Source of the DNA: Mytilus edulis
Lineage: Eukaryota; Mollusca; Bivalvia; Mytilida; Mytilidae
Direction: 5' to 3'
DNA: 64,000 bases
Assembly (NCBI RefSeq): GCF_963676685.1
Contig: NC_092346.1
Span: 78,941,821 to 79,005,820, forward strand
The position numbers and the translations under genes are program-made. Under the pieces are notes generated by a model. The model was given only the letters and a program-made list of their open reading frames with translations, did not search any database and was not told the origin of the DNA. Positions 34,118 through 46,300 of the stretch are shown piece by piece; position 1 is the stretch's first letter, and the number at the start of each line of letters is the position of its first letter.

Positions 34118-35879
34118 TTTGTGTGTATTCAAAAGGATAGTAATAAGTGTACGAAAGTATGATAAAAGTTGTGTGAATTTATAATCTTATCAAATTGACC
34201 TTTTTATCTTTTCCGGTATACAATCATATAGTAGTACTTATAAAATTCGTTCATACTTTCTGCATTTTAAAAGTTATGGACAGGTAATGTGGTAATTCTT
34301 AATAACTGTCAAATGAACAATTTGTGATGAAAATCATAAACAATAAAAGCAGTTTAATAGGAAGGAATTTAGAGCACCTAAATTATACATAAAAAACAAA
34401 TACTTTACGTATATCGTATCATAGAATTTTCTCATGACCTCAAAACAACCTGAAAGTACTTTACCTGCTCATATAAAACCAGGCTGTTCTTCAATCTAAT
34501 ATTGATCAATATTGGTGGCTTTAATTAATTGAAGATTTTATACAGCAACGTCAAAATCAGTACTGGTAGAAATAAATAGTACAATGCCAAGGAACAAACT
34601 TGCAGAATAAACCATTTGCGTAAAAACATTAGATAAGAAAAAAAAAAAATTTGATTATTTATTCTCTCAGCAATAAATCCGTATATTTATTTGAAAAATT
34701 ACGGAACATTCATTGAAATCTTTCACATCAGTTCACTGCAAACACCACATATCGAAAGAAAAAAAAACAACAACAAAAAAAAAACATTATAAAGTGCCGA
34801 AGCGCTTTTCTAAATAAATGTCTACTAGGGAAAGCCTTATGTTTTTTTTAAGCAACGAATGTTTAAAGAACCGGTACATTTGAAGAGCAACATGAACTTT
34901 TACCTGAAATATGAACACTCCATTAGGCGGAACAAACGGAAAAAAACTTTAAACAAAAGCTGGTTAAAAATAACAGGAATGTTATCTAGTTATTCGATCA
35001 CTTTTGTTTTTTGATTTATTAAGAAAGAGAAGAGATGGTAAATTTTTTTTTTGTATATTGTTTATAGAAAATATTGTATAAATACAAGCAGGAAGTGCAA
35101 AAATTGTCTATTCAAAATTGTCTATTCATTGTATATTTTTGTTTTATCTTTATTATTGCATAAAATGTTCTCAAACGGTACATTTATCACTTGACAGTAT
35201 ACTTCGAATTCATCTCTCCCCAATAAAGAAAAACTCAAAAAGCATATTATCAGCCAAAAACTAATGGCTTGAACCATTTCTGTGCATGTCAAGGTTTAAG
35301 TATTTTTAAAAATGTATTTAAGTGTTTATACTGAAAGGGAATAACGACTGACCGAAATATAGTTTCACAAGATATATTGAAAAACCATTTAATTCAACAA
35401 GAAATATCTCTTATCTAGGTTCATGTCGAAGTGTATGCAATAATATTTACTAAGTATAGAAATCATATTATTGTTAGTGACACCATATGACCTTTAACAA
35501 AGCGTAGATTTTCACGGACATATAAATCACTACAGAAACAGTTAATACTACTATTAACGTAAGCTTTTTTTCAATATTTTTAAGTTCACTTAGGGTTGTA
35601 AGAGCACAAGTCAAAATAATCCATTATATGTTTAGCTGAGTATTTACATAATGTAGATATGAAACGAAATTAATAAGCTACAAGACAACATTAGCTGGAA
35701 TTTTTCAGTGTTCAGTAGCAGCTTGTTGTTTGGCTATTGTTGAAGCAATTTTATATGTTACTCTTATGGAAAAACTGGGCTGTTATATTTGTAACTGTTT
35801 TGAATTAAGGAGATCAGGTATGAACACTGACACTAAATCAAGTAAATAATTTGAGAATAAATACATATACATGTATAAT
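34118..35879. other. Region upstream of GALM
   Basis: AT-rich, no open frame of note. The GALM promoter is expected close to 34120-34400, but no specific element can be pointed to. Confidence 0.4.
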
Positions 35880-36085
35880 GTAATTTTATTATTCTTTTAT
35901 TCACAATATATATGTGGTTTTTAGCTTGATTCTGACCAATGCTTATATTCCAAAAATATATGTATATGCCTCTATTATTGTTGTTGTTACCAATTATGTA
36001 AATCAATTGTATCTGATTTTATGCCCTTTGTGGGCCCTGTAATTTGGGAAATAAAAATATTCTATTCTATTCTACTCTATTCTAC
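35880..36085 (+). mobile_element. Probable non-LTR retroelement 3' end with (TTCTA)n tail
   Basis: GCCCTTTGTGGGCCCTGTAA, TTTGGGAAATAAAAATATTC and five-base repeats; the same layout as 30694-31055 with a different tail unit. Confidence 0.5.
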
Positions 36086-37259
36086 CATTTTATCTCCAGT
36101 GGAAATTTTTTAAATAGTTAGAATGATCTCAGTTCTGTACAGTAATAACGTCAAACTACGACAACGTTGTATCCGAGAAAACCTGTATAGGTCGGTAGGA
36201 CGGACGGACGGACGGATGGAAACACGGACAGACGTTAACCAGTATATACCATCGTCATTTCTAAGTTTCGGGATAAACGAATTTTGAAATAATTGTAACA
36301 TCATTCTTAGCTGAGCTGAGATTATCTCCCTTTGAACAGTGCATTATACTATTATAAAATTCTAGTAATCCAGAGAGGCACTCAGCAAGAGATTATTGTA
36401 ATGAAAACAATAATACAATATACATGTTTTACATCTATACTATAGGGAAGACTATTTGATTTTCAAGGGAAGGGACAGGAGGAATTTGAAAATTGATATC
36501 CTGCCTTCTGCCTTGGTAACAAGCCCCAAAAAAAGCATGAATACACAGACGATAAAAACATATTCAATCCGAACAAAATCTTCATGGATCCCACCAGATT
36601 ACAAAAATTGTAGTCCGCTGAAACAGTCGGAGAAAAGCGTCCCTATATTTCAGTTTTGCGGTATAGAAAGACTACATGTTGCTTAAGTTAGATTCATGGT
36701 ATACCGTCATCTTGGATTGTACAATCACAGTACAAAATCGGTCTAGTTATTTGCCTAAATTTTATTAAATTTTTGAAAAGAGCATAGTAAAATCTTCATT
36801 TTGGCAAATTATAAAAAAAATTCTGTCTCAAAAAATATATACTTGTGATCTACCTTAAATGCACGCATAATTTTGAATCCGTTCCCTGAGGCTATGTCGT
36901 CTCAATCATGCTTTAGTGTCTAAGTTATTTTTCGTAACTTCATTAATATCATATGATCCTGGGGTTGTCGATATTCCAACACCCTGGGCATTGCCAGACC
37001 AGAGACATATATTGGTATTAGATATATATATATTTTTTTTAGAGCAGAATCTATCATTGAGGAGTAGGTGTCTAACTAGAATTTGTATTAAAATAAAGTT
37101 AATTGGAATGACACATTTTCGTTCAGACTGTCTTTTACCTTGGGAGACAGCATCACAAAATATCACAAATGTAAATGTTTGGTCCTTTTCAGAAGAAATT
37201 TGTTATGTTTGAGTTCTTATGAATAATTGTTAAAAATCAAACAAAACTATATAGAAAAA

Positions 37260-37890
37260 GAGGGACGAAAGATACCAAAGGGACAGTCAAACTCATAAAT
37301 CTGAAACAAACTGACAACGCCATGGCTAAAAATGAAAAAGACAAACAGAAAAACAGAAAAACAATAGTACACATGACACAACATAGAAAACTAAAGAATA
37401 AACAACACGAACCCCACCAAAAACTAGGGGTGATCTCAGGTGCTCCGGAAGGGTACGCAGATCCTTCTCCACATGTGGCACCCGTCGTGTTGCTTATGTG
37501 ATTACAAATCCGGTAAATAGTCTAATTCGGTAGGTCACATTCATGAAAGGGAAGGGGATTGTAGTTACGACGTAAGGAACATATCCGATATCATTTGTGA
37601 AACGGTTATTCCATAACGGTCAACCAACTCGTGATGGCGTCCGTAAAATTACGAAGGGATGATTTCAACTTCACCATTTGAAACTCTTGGTTTAATAGCT
37701 TCCTTGTGAGCAGTAACCCTCTATCAAGAAAATCATGATAGGAAATGCAAGCACGGGAATATCGTATCAATTGGGAGATATATACCCCGTATGCAGGTGC
37801 TGCTGGAATGTTGCTACTGAGAAATGGAAAGTTCACAATTGGAAAGCTGAAATCATCTCTTTTGTCGTAAAGTTTTGTTTTCAATATGGG
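37260..37890 (-). mobile_element. Penelope-like retroelement, 3' end copy
   Basis: Minus strand: KLYDKRDDFSFPIVNFPF, AYGVYISQLIRYSRACISYH, DRGLLLTRKLLNQEFQMVK and a frameshift, then the 3' tail with the (reverse) GGTGCTCCGGAAGGGTA and CCATGGCTAAAAATGAAAAA signatures. It is a 5'-truncated copy of the element at 40959-42240. Confidence 0.7.
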
Positions 37891-37924
37891 GAATGCACCA
37901 TTAACCAATTTATTTTATTAAAAA

Positions 37925-38310
37925 AAATTGAAAACAACACGTTTAATAATGTCATTCATGCGTCCGAACCAATTTTCTGGATTTACATCCATCAGGAACG
38001 CTCAAAGCCAAACATTTGAAATCCGAGGATGTATATGTACCGAAACCGTTGAAGAGCTATATCTGTCAAAAATACCTAAAATAAACAGCCAAATTCATCT
38101 AAAGTCAACTGTGCCTCAGGAGGTTGAAACCTTAGTTTCTTAATAATTTCAAAATTTATAAACGGACAAATTTAGAAAGGTTTGTTAAATCAACGTACTG
38201 ACTAATGAGCTGATGATACCCTGGGGGACTGATAGTCCAGCAGCAGAGGTATTGACCCAGTGATGTGGAAAATTGAAAACAACACGTTTAATAATGTCAT
38301 GCGTCCGAAG
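37925..38310 (-). repeat. Composite interspersed repeat (family D)
   Basis: ATTGAAAACAACACGTTTAA occurs at 37928 and again at 38273. Between them lie ATCAGGAACGCTCAAAGCCA and GGGGGACTGATAGTCCAGCA. A related fragment is at 42340-42445. Confidence 0.5.
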
Positions 38311-38811
38311 CTCACTGATCTTTTATTTTATTTTTTCACTTGGATGTAACATAAAATAAAAGAGGTATGAAATAGATATCAACCAAAAGATATTTTGAGG
38401 TTAATAAACAGTTTTCAAAAATCGACTTGGTTTATACAATATATAAATCGCTCAAAGTCTAAGAAAAGCTGTTACTATATTTATTAGAGACTATCATCAC
38501 TTAAATCTTCATAAAGAAAAGCATTAAAATATATGATAAATGAGAGCCATCGAAGGTTTTGCTTTGAGTGTCCCTGATGAGTATATATATAATACTACAT
38601 ATCATCAATACGAAAAACGCTTATTATTATCCTGGTATCTTTCCCGCTGGGAACGGACCTTTCGATCTTCAGCACCCGATGCGAGCAATACACTCCTCAC
38701 AGGATCAACGAGGTGGTTCATTTATGATTACATGTAAAACTTGCTGGTTAGATCATTTTCCAGATTAAAACTCTAATTTGATCTAAACAATGCTCAATTC
38801 GTCGAAGGCTG

Positions 38812-39095
38812 CAAAAAGAGGGACGAAAGATACCAAAGGGATAGTCAAACTCATAAATCTAAACAAACTGACAACGCCATGGCTAAAAATGAAAAAAGAC
38901 AAACAGAAAAACAATAGTACACATGACACAACATAGAAAACTAAAGAATAAACAACACGAACCCCACCAAAAAATAGGGGTGATCTCAAGTGCTCCGGAA
39001 GGGTAAGCAGATCCTGCTCCACATGTGGCACCCGTCGTGTTGTTTATGTGATTAAAAATCCGGTAAATAGTCTAATTCGGTAGGTCAATAGTAGA
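38812..39095 (-). mobile_element. Penelope-like 3' tail, solo
   Basis: Nearly the same sequence as 37260-37540 (GAGGGACGAAAGATACCAAA at one end, GTAATCTAATTCGGTAGGTC-type at the other) with no coding part. Confidence 0.7.
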
Positions 39096-40958
39096 ATTCT
39101 ATGTTGTGAAAAAAAGTGAACTTGCATGAGAAAAGGCAGGCATCGGTTTAATGACATTAGCAATAACACATATCTGATACTGCACCTTGACTATCTAGAC
39201 TATCTATCAATCTATTATGTTTTTGTAATGAGCTTACCTGTGAAATGTTAGCAATAACACGGTTACATTGATATGACATGAACCCTGCTTTGTATCAAAC
39301 GGAAAACGTAGTAAGGATTTTTAACGTACTATCCCAATAGGCAGAAACCCTGCAGGAAAATATATAATTTATTGGACCTTTTATTCGAACTCTGGATTTG
39401 TATTTCTTGAATTTCTTCAATGCGCTGTTTGTGTAGAAACCGCAAATGCATATGCCATTGATTTGTCCCGACATGTAGTACAGAGGCACCCCGGTATCCT
39501 CATCCTTTAATTGGAACAAACTGATGTATTATTCATGTATCGGATATCACAAACCATATGAAGTTTGTTTATATTTTGATAAAATATGTTTAGACTAGCA
39601 CTTGTATTGCACTAATGTAAGCCCTATTTCTCTTCTTAGCCCTTTTTTTTTGGCATATAATATCTTTTCTGTATACTTTAGAGTTTGCGATGTGCAATGA
39701 TCATCGCGGTTAAACTATGAAACAGCTTGTACATGTTATATGATTAGAAATAAAGTCTTGGAAAAAATTTATTCATCAAGGATATTAAAGGAAATTCTGC
39801 TTACAAACGAATAGCTGCCATAGAGGTAAACAATTTTGTGTTTTTTTTTTTTAAATAGAAAAATCAACAAACTGTTATAGATCAAGCAATGCTTGCAAGC
39901 ACATCATAAAGTCCTTTAAACATTTTCCATAGGCATATAGACCCTTGTTGTACGTATAATATTTTTCTCTTATACATTCTATGCGCAACAATTAAACATA
40001 ACATATTGTAGACACAACGAAATCAAAGTTTGAGAAACAAGAACAATCCAAATAAACATGTTTACATAGTAAACGTTCAAGTACAATTTATCCGGAGAGG
40101 TTTCAGAGACCAAGGTTGTACTGTTTATCTTGTCGTCTGTCTAGACCTGATACTAGGCGAGTTTATTTGTTATAAAGTGGCATTACAATGTTCAAGGTTG
40201 ACAAAACATGTACAATGTATATCATACGATTATACATCACTATTAAACTTCATAAAGACAAATTGAACTTCGGACTTCCTAATTTAAACATCTCATTCAT
40301 TAGATACTCACATTCAAGTAAATAGTAGTTATCTCAGGCGAAGATCATAAATATTACTAAAGTATGTATATTACAAGTACTATATATTAAGCATATGTCT
40401 GTAGTCCTAACTTCGTATCTTTCATGAAAATGACACTTAATAATGTGGAAGCGCTTTTCTGGATTTATCGCTACTAGTATTAAGAAAAATACAAAAACCA
40501 AGGATCTTTGAATATATGAGTACGTCAAAAGCTTCATGACCAAAATTAACATGACAAGAAAATATAAATTCACAGTTCGCGACTTATTTCTTGACTTTCA
40601 TCCCAATTCGCCTGAGATGATAACTGCAACCGAAATTTCGCCGAATTGCGACTTAGTTAAAATCAGCTTATAATGGAGAATTATGATTTTTTGCATGATA
40701 TCTTTTGAATAATTTGCCCAGCTTTTACCAGGCTTGATTTAATCCTCATGGGATGAAAAAGATCTCTTTTAAGGTCACCTGGTCAAAAGTTAAGATCACC
40801 ACAATTGATAGACCAAACATGCACAAAATGTTTTGTTTCGGGATGATATCATTTTAAATTATATGTCAAACCATTACAAAACGTATATTGAGAATTACCC
40901 ATGGAAATACAAGACTCCTATTTATTGTTTTGCAACAAGGTCGTAGATTAATATCAGA
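39096..40958. other. Intergenic, nothing recognised
   Basis: Short open frames only, on both strands, with biased composition and no domain. Confidence 0.5.
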
Positions 40959-42240
40959 GTGCCTAAACCCACCGATGTTTTTGGTAAATGTTGTTTTTTG
41001 TTTCAGATGATTTCTTTTTGGTCAGTAGATCATGTCCATGATAATCATATGTCTGTTCTATGTTCCTTTAGAGTTTCAACCAAAGATGAAGAACTGGATC
41101 TTCTATCACTGTATTGGATACCTAAACTACATAAGTGTCCTTACAAACAACAAAATATTGTTGGGTCTTCCGAGTGCTCCACGTGTTTTTCAACAAACTA
41201 TCGGAATTCCAATGGGAACCAATTGTGCCCCTCTTCTTGTCAACTTGTTTCTTTATTATCATCATGAGGCTGACTTCATACAGGAACTTCTTAGGAAGAG
41301 AGATAAGAAGTTAGCAGCATCCTTTAACTTTATGTTCCGCTATGTAGATGATGTTCTTTCACTAAATAATACAAAATTTGGTGACTATGTCGAATCTATC
41401 CCATCGAACTAGAGATAAAGGGTACTACATATACAGTTAAGTCTGTCTCATCTCTTGACTTACATCAAGAAATTGACAATGAGGGTCGGTTGAAAACAAA
41501 ACTTTACGACAAAAGGGATGATTTCAGATTCCCAATTGTGAACTTTCCATTTCTATGTACCAACATTCCAGCAGCACCTGCATACGGATTATATATCTCC
41601 CAATTGATACGATATTCCTTGGCCATTTTTCCTATCATGATTTTCTTGATAGAGGAAAGCTATTAAACCAAGAGTTCCAAATGGTGCAGTTGAAAACATC
41701 CCTTCGTAAATTTTACGGACGCCATCACGAGTTGGTTGACCGTTATGGAATAACCGTTTCACAGAAGATATCGGATATGTTCCTTCCGCAGCGCCTGCAT
41801 ACGGAGTATATACCTCCCATTTGATACGATATTCCAAGGCTTGTATTTCCTATCATGATTTCCTTGATAGAGGATTGCTGCTCACAAGGAAACTATTAAA
41901 CCAAGAGTTCCAAATGGTGAAGTTGAAATCATCCCTTCGTAAATTTTACGGACGCCATCGCGAGTTGGTTGACCGTTATGGAATAACCGTTTCACAAATG
42001 ATATCGGATATGTTCCTTATGTCGTTACTACAATACCCGTTTCTTTCACGATTGTTACCTACCGAATTAGACTTTTTACCGGATTTGTAATAACATAAGC
42101 AACACGACGGGTGCCACATGTGCAGCATGATCTGCTTACCCTCCCGGAGCACATGAGATCACCCCCATTTTTAGGTGGGGTTCGTGTTGCTTAGTCTTTA
42201 GTTTTCTATGTTTTGTCTTCTGTACTTTTATTTGTCGATT
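40959..42240 (+). mobile_element. Penelope-like retroelement copy with RT pseudogene and 3' tail
   Basis: A broken reverse transcriptase. Visible blocks: LYWIPKLHKCPYKQ, then after an apparent internal deletion near 41150-41185 GIPMGTNCAPLLVNLFLYYH, and FRYVDDVLSLNN with the catalytic YVDD box. After a stop the frame resumes with KLYDKRDDF and IVNFPFL, APAYGLYISQLIRYS, and LLNQEFQMVQLKTSLRKFYG. The last module (ISQLIRYS to GITVSQ) occurs twice, at about 41580-41760 and 41805-42010. The 3' tail from 42090 (GGGTGCCACATGTG, then GGTGGGGTTCGTGTTG) is shared by many fragments in this window. Assignment to Penelope-like elements rests on overall RT architecture and is moderately sure; another non-LTR class is possible. 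Confidence 0.7.
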
Positions 42241-42313
42241 GATGCTCATTTATGTCCTAAATAAGGGCTTGAAAGTAATAGTACAATGTATTTCAAAACA
42301 ATCGTAAGATCTT

Positions 42314-42600
42314 AAGTCAGGAGAGAGGCGAAAGATACCAGACGTTTTGTTTTTCTTTTATTCGAGCGTCACTGATGAGTCTTTGGTAGACGAAACGTGT
42401 CTGGTGCAAATAAAAAAATTCAATTCTGGTATCTATGATGATTTTATGGACTGTCGCATTCAAACTTATATGTCGAAAATAAACAGATAACGTCATGGCT
42501 AAAAAAAGAAAAAAAGACCAATAGACCAACAATAGTACACAAAACACTACATAGAAAACTAAAGACTGGGCAACACGAACCACACCAATAATGTATAATT
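42314..42600 (-). mobile_element. Penelope-like 3' tail interrupted by a family D fragment
   Basis: CGAAAGATACCA at 42329 and CTTATATGTCGAAAATAAAC at 42466 are parts of one tail. The sequence in between (CGAGCGTCACTGATGAGTCT, AGACGAAACGTGTCTGGTG) belongs to another repeat. Tail signatures AAAGACTGGGCAACACGAAC follow. Confidence 0.5.
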
Positions 42601-43146
42601 GTCCCAAATGTTCAGAAGCAGTTCAATAACTCGTTGATAATGAAATTATTTTCGCAAATTTTCGATTTTCTATCATTTGACATACATTTCCCTGCTGCTT
42701 CTCTCCAAAAACTCAAAGATGATTTTAAAAATTCACGAAGGTCGTATCTGTAGATTTTCGCACAAATGCTGCTTCTGTTATTTTTCATCAGTTTGCAGCA
42801 ACTAATTACATTTCAATTATTGACTAATGTTATGCCAAGTTTTATTATATTATTAATGAAATCGATATTGTAACAAAATATATTATTTGTAATATTATGT
42901 TATTATGTAATGCGATATTGATTGTTAGAAATTATACTATTTGTTATTTAATGTTATTATTTAATGTGACATTGTTCAAAAATATATTATTAGGAGGTGA
43001 AAGTTTTGTTTTTATTTACCTCTGACATTTATGTTGACTTGCGTGTTTTATACATGGTCAGACGTGGTTATCAAAAAAGATGCACTCGGTGATAGCCTCA
43101 TGGCGTGATTAATATTATCATTGTTTACATTGTCCCTGTTTATTCA

Positions 43147-43168
43147 TTATATATATATATATATATGA
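43147..43168. repeat. (TA)n microsatellite
   Basis: A run of about 19 alternating T/A bases just upstream of the MPDU1-like start; polymorphism is likely. Confidence 0.9.
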
Positions 43169-43226
43169 TATTATATATATAAGATAATTCATTATTACTA
43201 GATTCAGTTGAGAAACATCATAAGAA

Positions 43227-43326
43227 ATGGGTGGATGGGATTTAACAACAACTTTGCCATCTGGGAATCCTGATCATTATTTTCAATGTTTTCAAGAGTT
43301 GGTTGAACGTCATCGGCTCCCACAAC
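43227..43326 (+). CDS. MPDU1: MPDU1-like exon 1
   Basis: Encodes MGGWDLTTTLPSGNPDHYFQ then CFQELVERHRLPQ and a split codon; donor GTGAGT. The stretch is hydrophilic, as expected for the lumenal or cytosolic leader before the first helix. Confidence 0.8.
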
Positions 43327-46300
43327 GTGAGTAGATTTGTTTTAAATATTTAAAACCATTTTAAATTCTGAATTCAGGTGAAACATAGTTATATTATAAT
43401 GATATAGATAAATATCGCAATGTTTTATTTGAGTTTTATACAATCCTATTGAAACGGGGGACAATTTAAAAAAAATAGTAAAACGCATAAACCATAAACC
43501 ATAAACATACTAATCTATTCTTATTGGAACTAAAGAGTCTCCAAAGATCTTTATCGTTAATCTTGCTTTAATTTGTATCCTCAAGAATAAAATGTTTTAA
43601 AGAATAATCTTTATGTTTAACATTTTTTAAAGAAAAAATATTTCAACGACATCATTGAGTCGTTGATGTTTTACTATTTATCACATTTTCCAAAAGGTGT
43701 TTGTAACCTGTTCTTTTTCCTGAAATTATGAAATTAATATCAATTCTACACAGCTGAATTTTTAAGATTTAAAAAAATCTAATAAAGCTTTGCATTTTAG
43801 TGACATTTCTGTCATTCTAGTGGGATCAGATTTTTAACCAAATTTCTTAAAATGGTCATAAATCAGAAAAATCAGTTAAAAAGGCTTTACTCATCAGATG
43901 ATTATGAATTTTTTAAAGTTGCCATTTTTGTCAAATATGATCTTACCACCTTTCATTGTATTGCAGTAACATTAAATATATTTATCTAAAACTGTTATTT
44001 GAAAACTTAAACTTATACAGAAGGAAGAATAAAGCAACTTATGTATAATACGTCAAATATTTCTGTAACATTGAAGTATTGTAAACAAACTAAAATGACT
44101 ATGACAAAATACAAGGGTTAATGTACAGAATTGTTGATGTACACTTAATGTATAAATAGATTCATCAGCATAATGAGTAGGTCAAAACTATTTCCTATAT
44201 ACTTAAACTAATATGGAAATGAACGATCTTGTTTAGAAGCCATTTTCATTCAATATTTCGTATAAAATGTTAACAGATATTCATACTAAAGATACTATTA
44301 CAGGGCAATGTATGCTGACTCTAGTGACGACATTTTTTGGATATTTCCTCATTGGAACAGTTACGATCAGTAAGTAACAATAACATCATTCATTATTATG
44401 GTGGCCCAATAAGAATTATATTTTTAATTTTTTTTTGAAAATTGAGATGAATTTTTCGTTTGTGTGGGATGCCCTGTGTTTTCTTAAATTTGTAGGCTTC
44501 TTGTGTGCAAAAGAACTATTGAAATAACTCAATGATTCTTAAGAAGATTATCTTTCCTACCCAACACTCCTTCTGTTTTTAAATAACTGTTTGAATTAAC
44601 CAACGATCTGCGAGGTCGACCGCTTTGAAGAGCTCACACAATGTTATGTTTAATTTGTTCTCATCTTGATTTGAATGAAGTCTTTGCCACTGGAAACTCA
44701 GTGGGTGTTTTACTTCCATAATGACATGAATTATAATAACATTATTTTCTTTTATCAAATAATGTTTATTTTGTTCCAAGGGAATAATACATATGCATGC
44801 ATACCCTATGAATACTTATAACCAACTTCGATTGTAATCTGCATTATGAATGACTGAAAGGAAATTCTAGTCAAAAATTGAACGACCGGACTGACGACAA
44901 ATCGGGATTTATATCGAGTAACGTATATATATATATATAGACTTCACATATTTTCCACTTTGCAGATTTTATAGTAAAGAACATGCAGTGACGTTAACTC
45001 TTTGGTTTTTTTATAGATATTCATAGATGCAAATCTACAAATGTAGGTCGTTAATTTCGGGTAATTTATTAAATGAATATTTGGTGACATTTTATTTTCT
45101 GAATGTAATAAATTATTGACTTCTCATTTTTTACTTTTCCTGAGTTTCTTCATCTATAATTCATTTTTCCTTATTATTATCGAAGCATAAATTTATGGCT
45201 CACTGGGAATATACATTAATTTTCATTTAAAAAAAGGATTACTTTCAAGCACAATAGTGCTTTAACTAAATGAAACTATGATATTCGTAGAAGAAACAAG
45301 AAACGGCATATAAGTCGTCCAAGCCATTGAACCTGATTATTTTTCGTTTCGCTTAAATGAAGCATTAAATGATTGTCTTTTTCGGATCATATTAAAATGC
45401 ATTGAAATATGACACAGTAATATCATATTTTGTGAATAAAAAAATAGGAGTGGATGTTAATCTAATATCATATAAGTGCATTTATAGATTAGACAAAAAA
45501 CGAGAGTGAGCATGAACTCCAAATACCATAAAAACAGATACGTTGACATCTGACGTTAATCAATTAATCAAACAAACAAGTAAAGCCTCTCTTACCTTAC
45601 ACCTTAATTCCAAAGTCGCATCAAGTAGTAAGGGAACATACCACAAACATCATAACACCGGATATGATGTCAGAATGTAATAAGTTGACATGTTAGATCT
45701 TTTTAGTTAGTTTTGAAAACTGAGACACTATGAAAAGGGCAACCAATTCATGGTTGTGACTAAGTATCTTTCAGATTAATGTGTTTGCTTTTCTCTTTGT
45801 TCACTTTATCTTGATATTTATTTAGTGGAGATTGAAATTAGCAAAACAGGGGGATGTTTTGGGATCTCTTTCAACTGTGATATGCTATCACATAGGGCGT
45901 GGGTAGATGGTATTTAATACTTATGAACGACAGCTGACAAAAGGAAAACCAAAACGAAAGTATTTACTATATATCATAGTTACCTAAACCAATTTCAAAA
46001 CACTTAACAATTTTGTTGCATCTTTTGTATTTTTAGTTTAATGTCCGCAAGGCTACTAGTATATGAGATATATGAACTCACTAACAAGAATGATGGGCTA
46101 GTTATGGTATACATGTCTTATAACAAATAATTTCATTTTATTATCAACATTAAGACAAGGATTCTCATTAATATATATATAACATCCATTGCGGTAGACC
46201 AACAAGACTGAGTTGATCATTGATAAGAAGTACATTGTAGACAACCAGTTGGCAAATGCAAATAAAATTGTAAATATCCCATTCTAAATCGAGGACCGAT

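Noticed and set aside
40030-40266. 78-codon plus-strand frame
   Set aside because: No motif, no splice context and no homology that I recognise.
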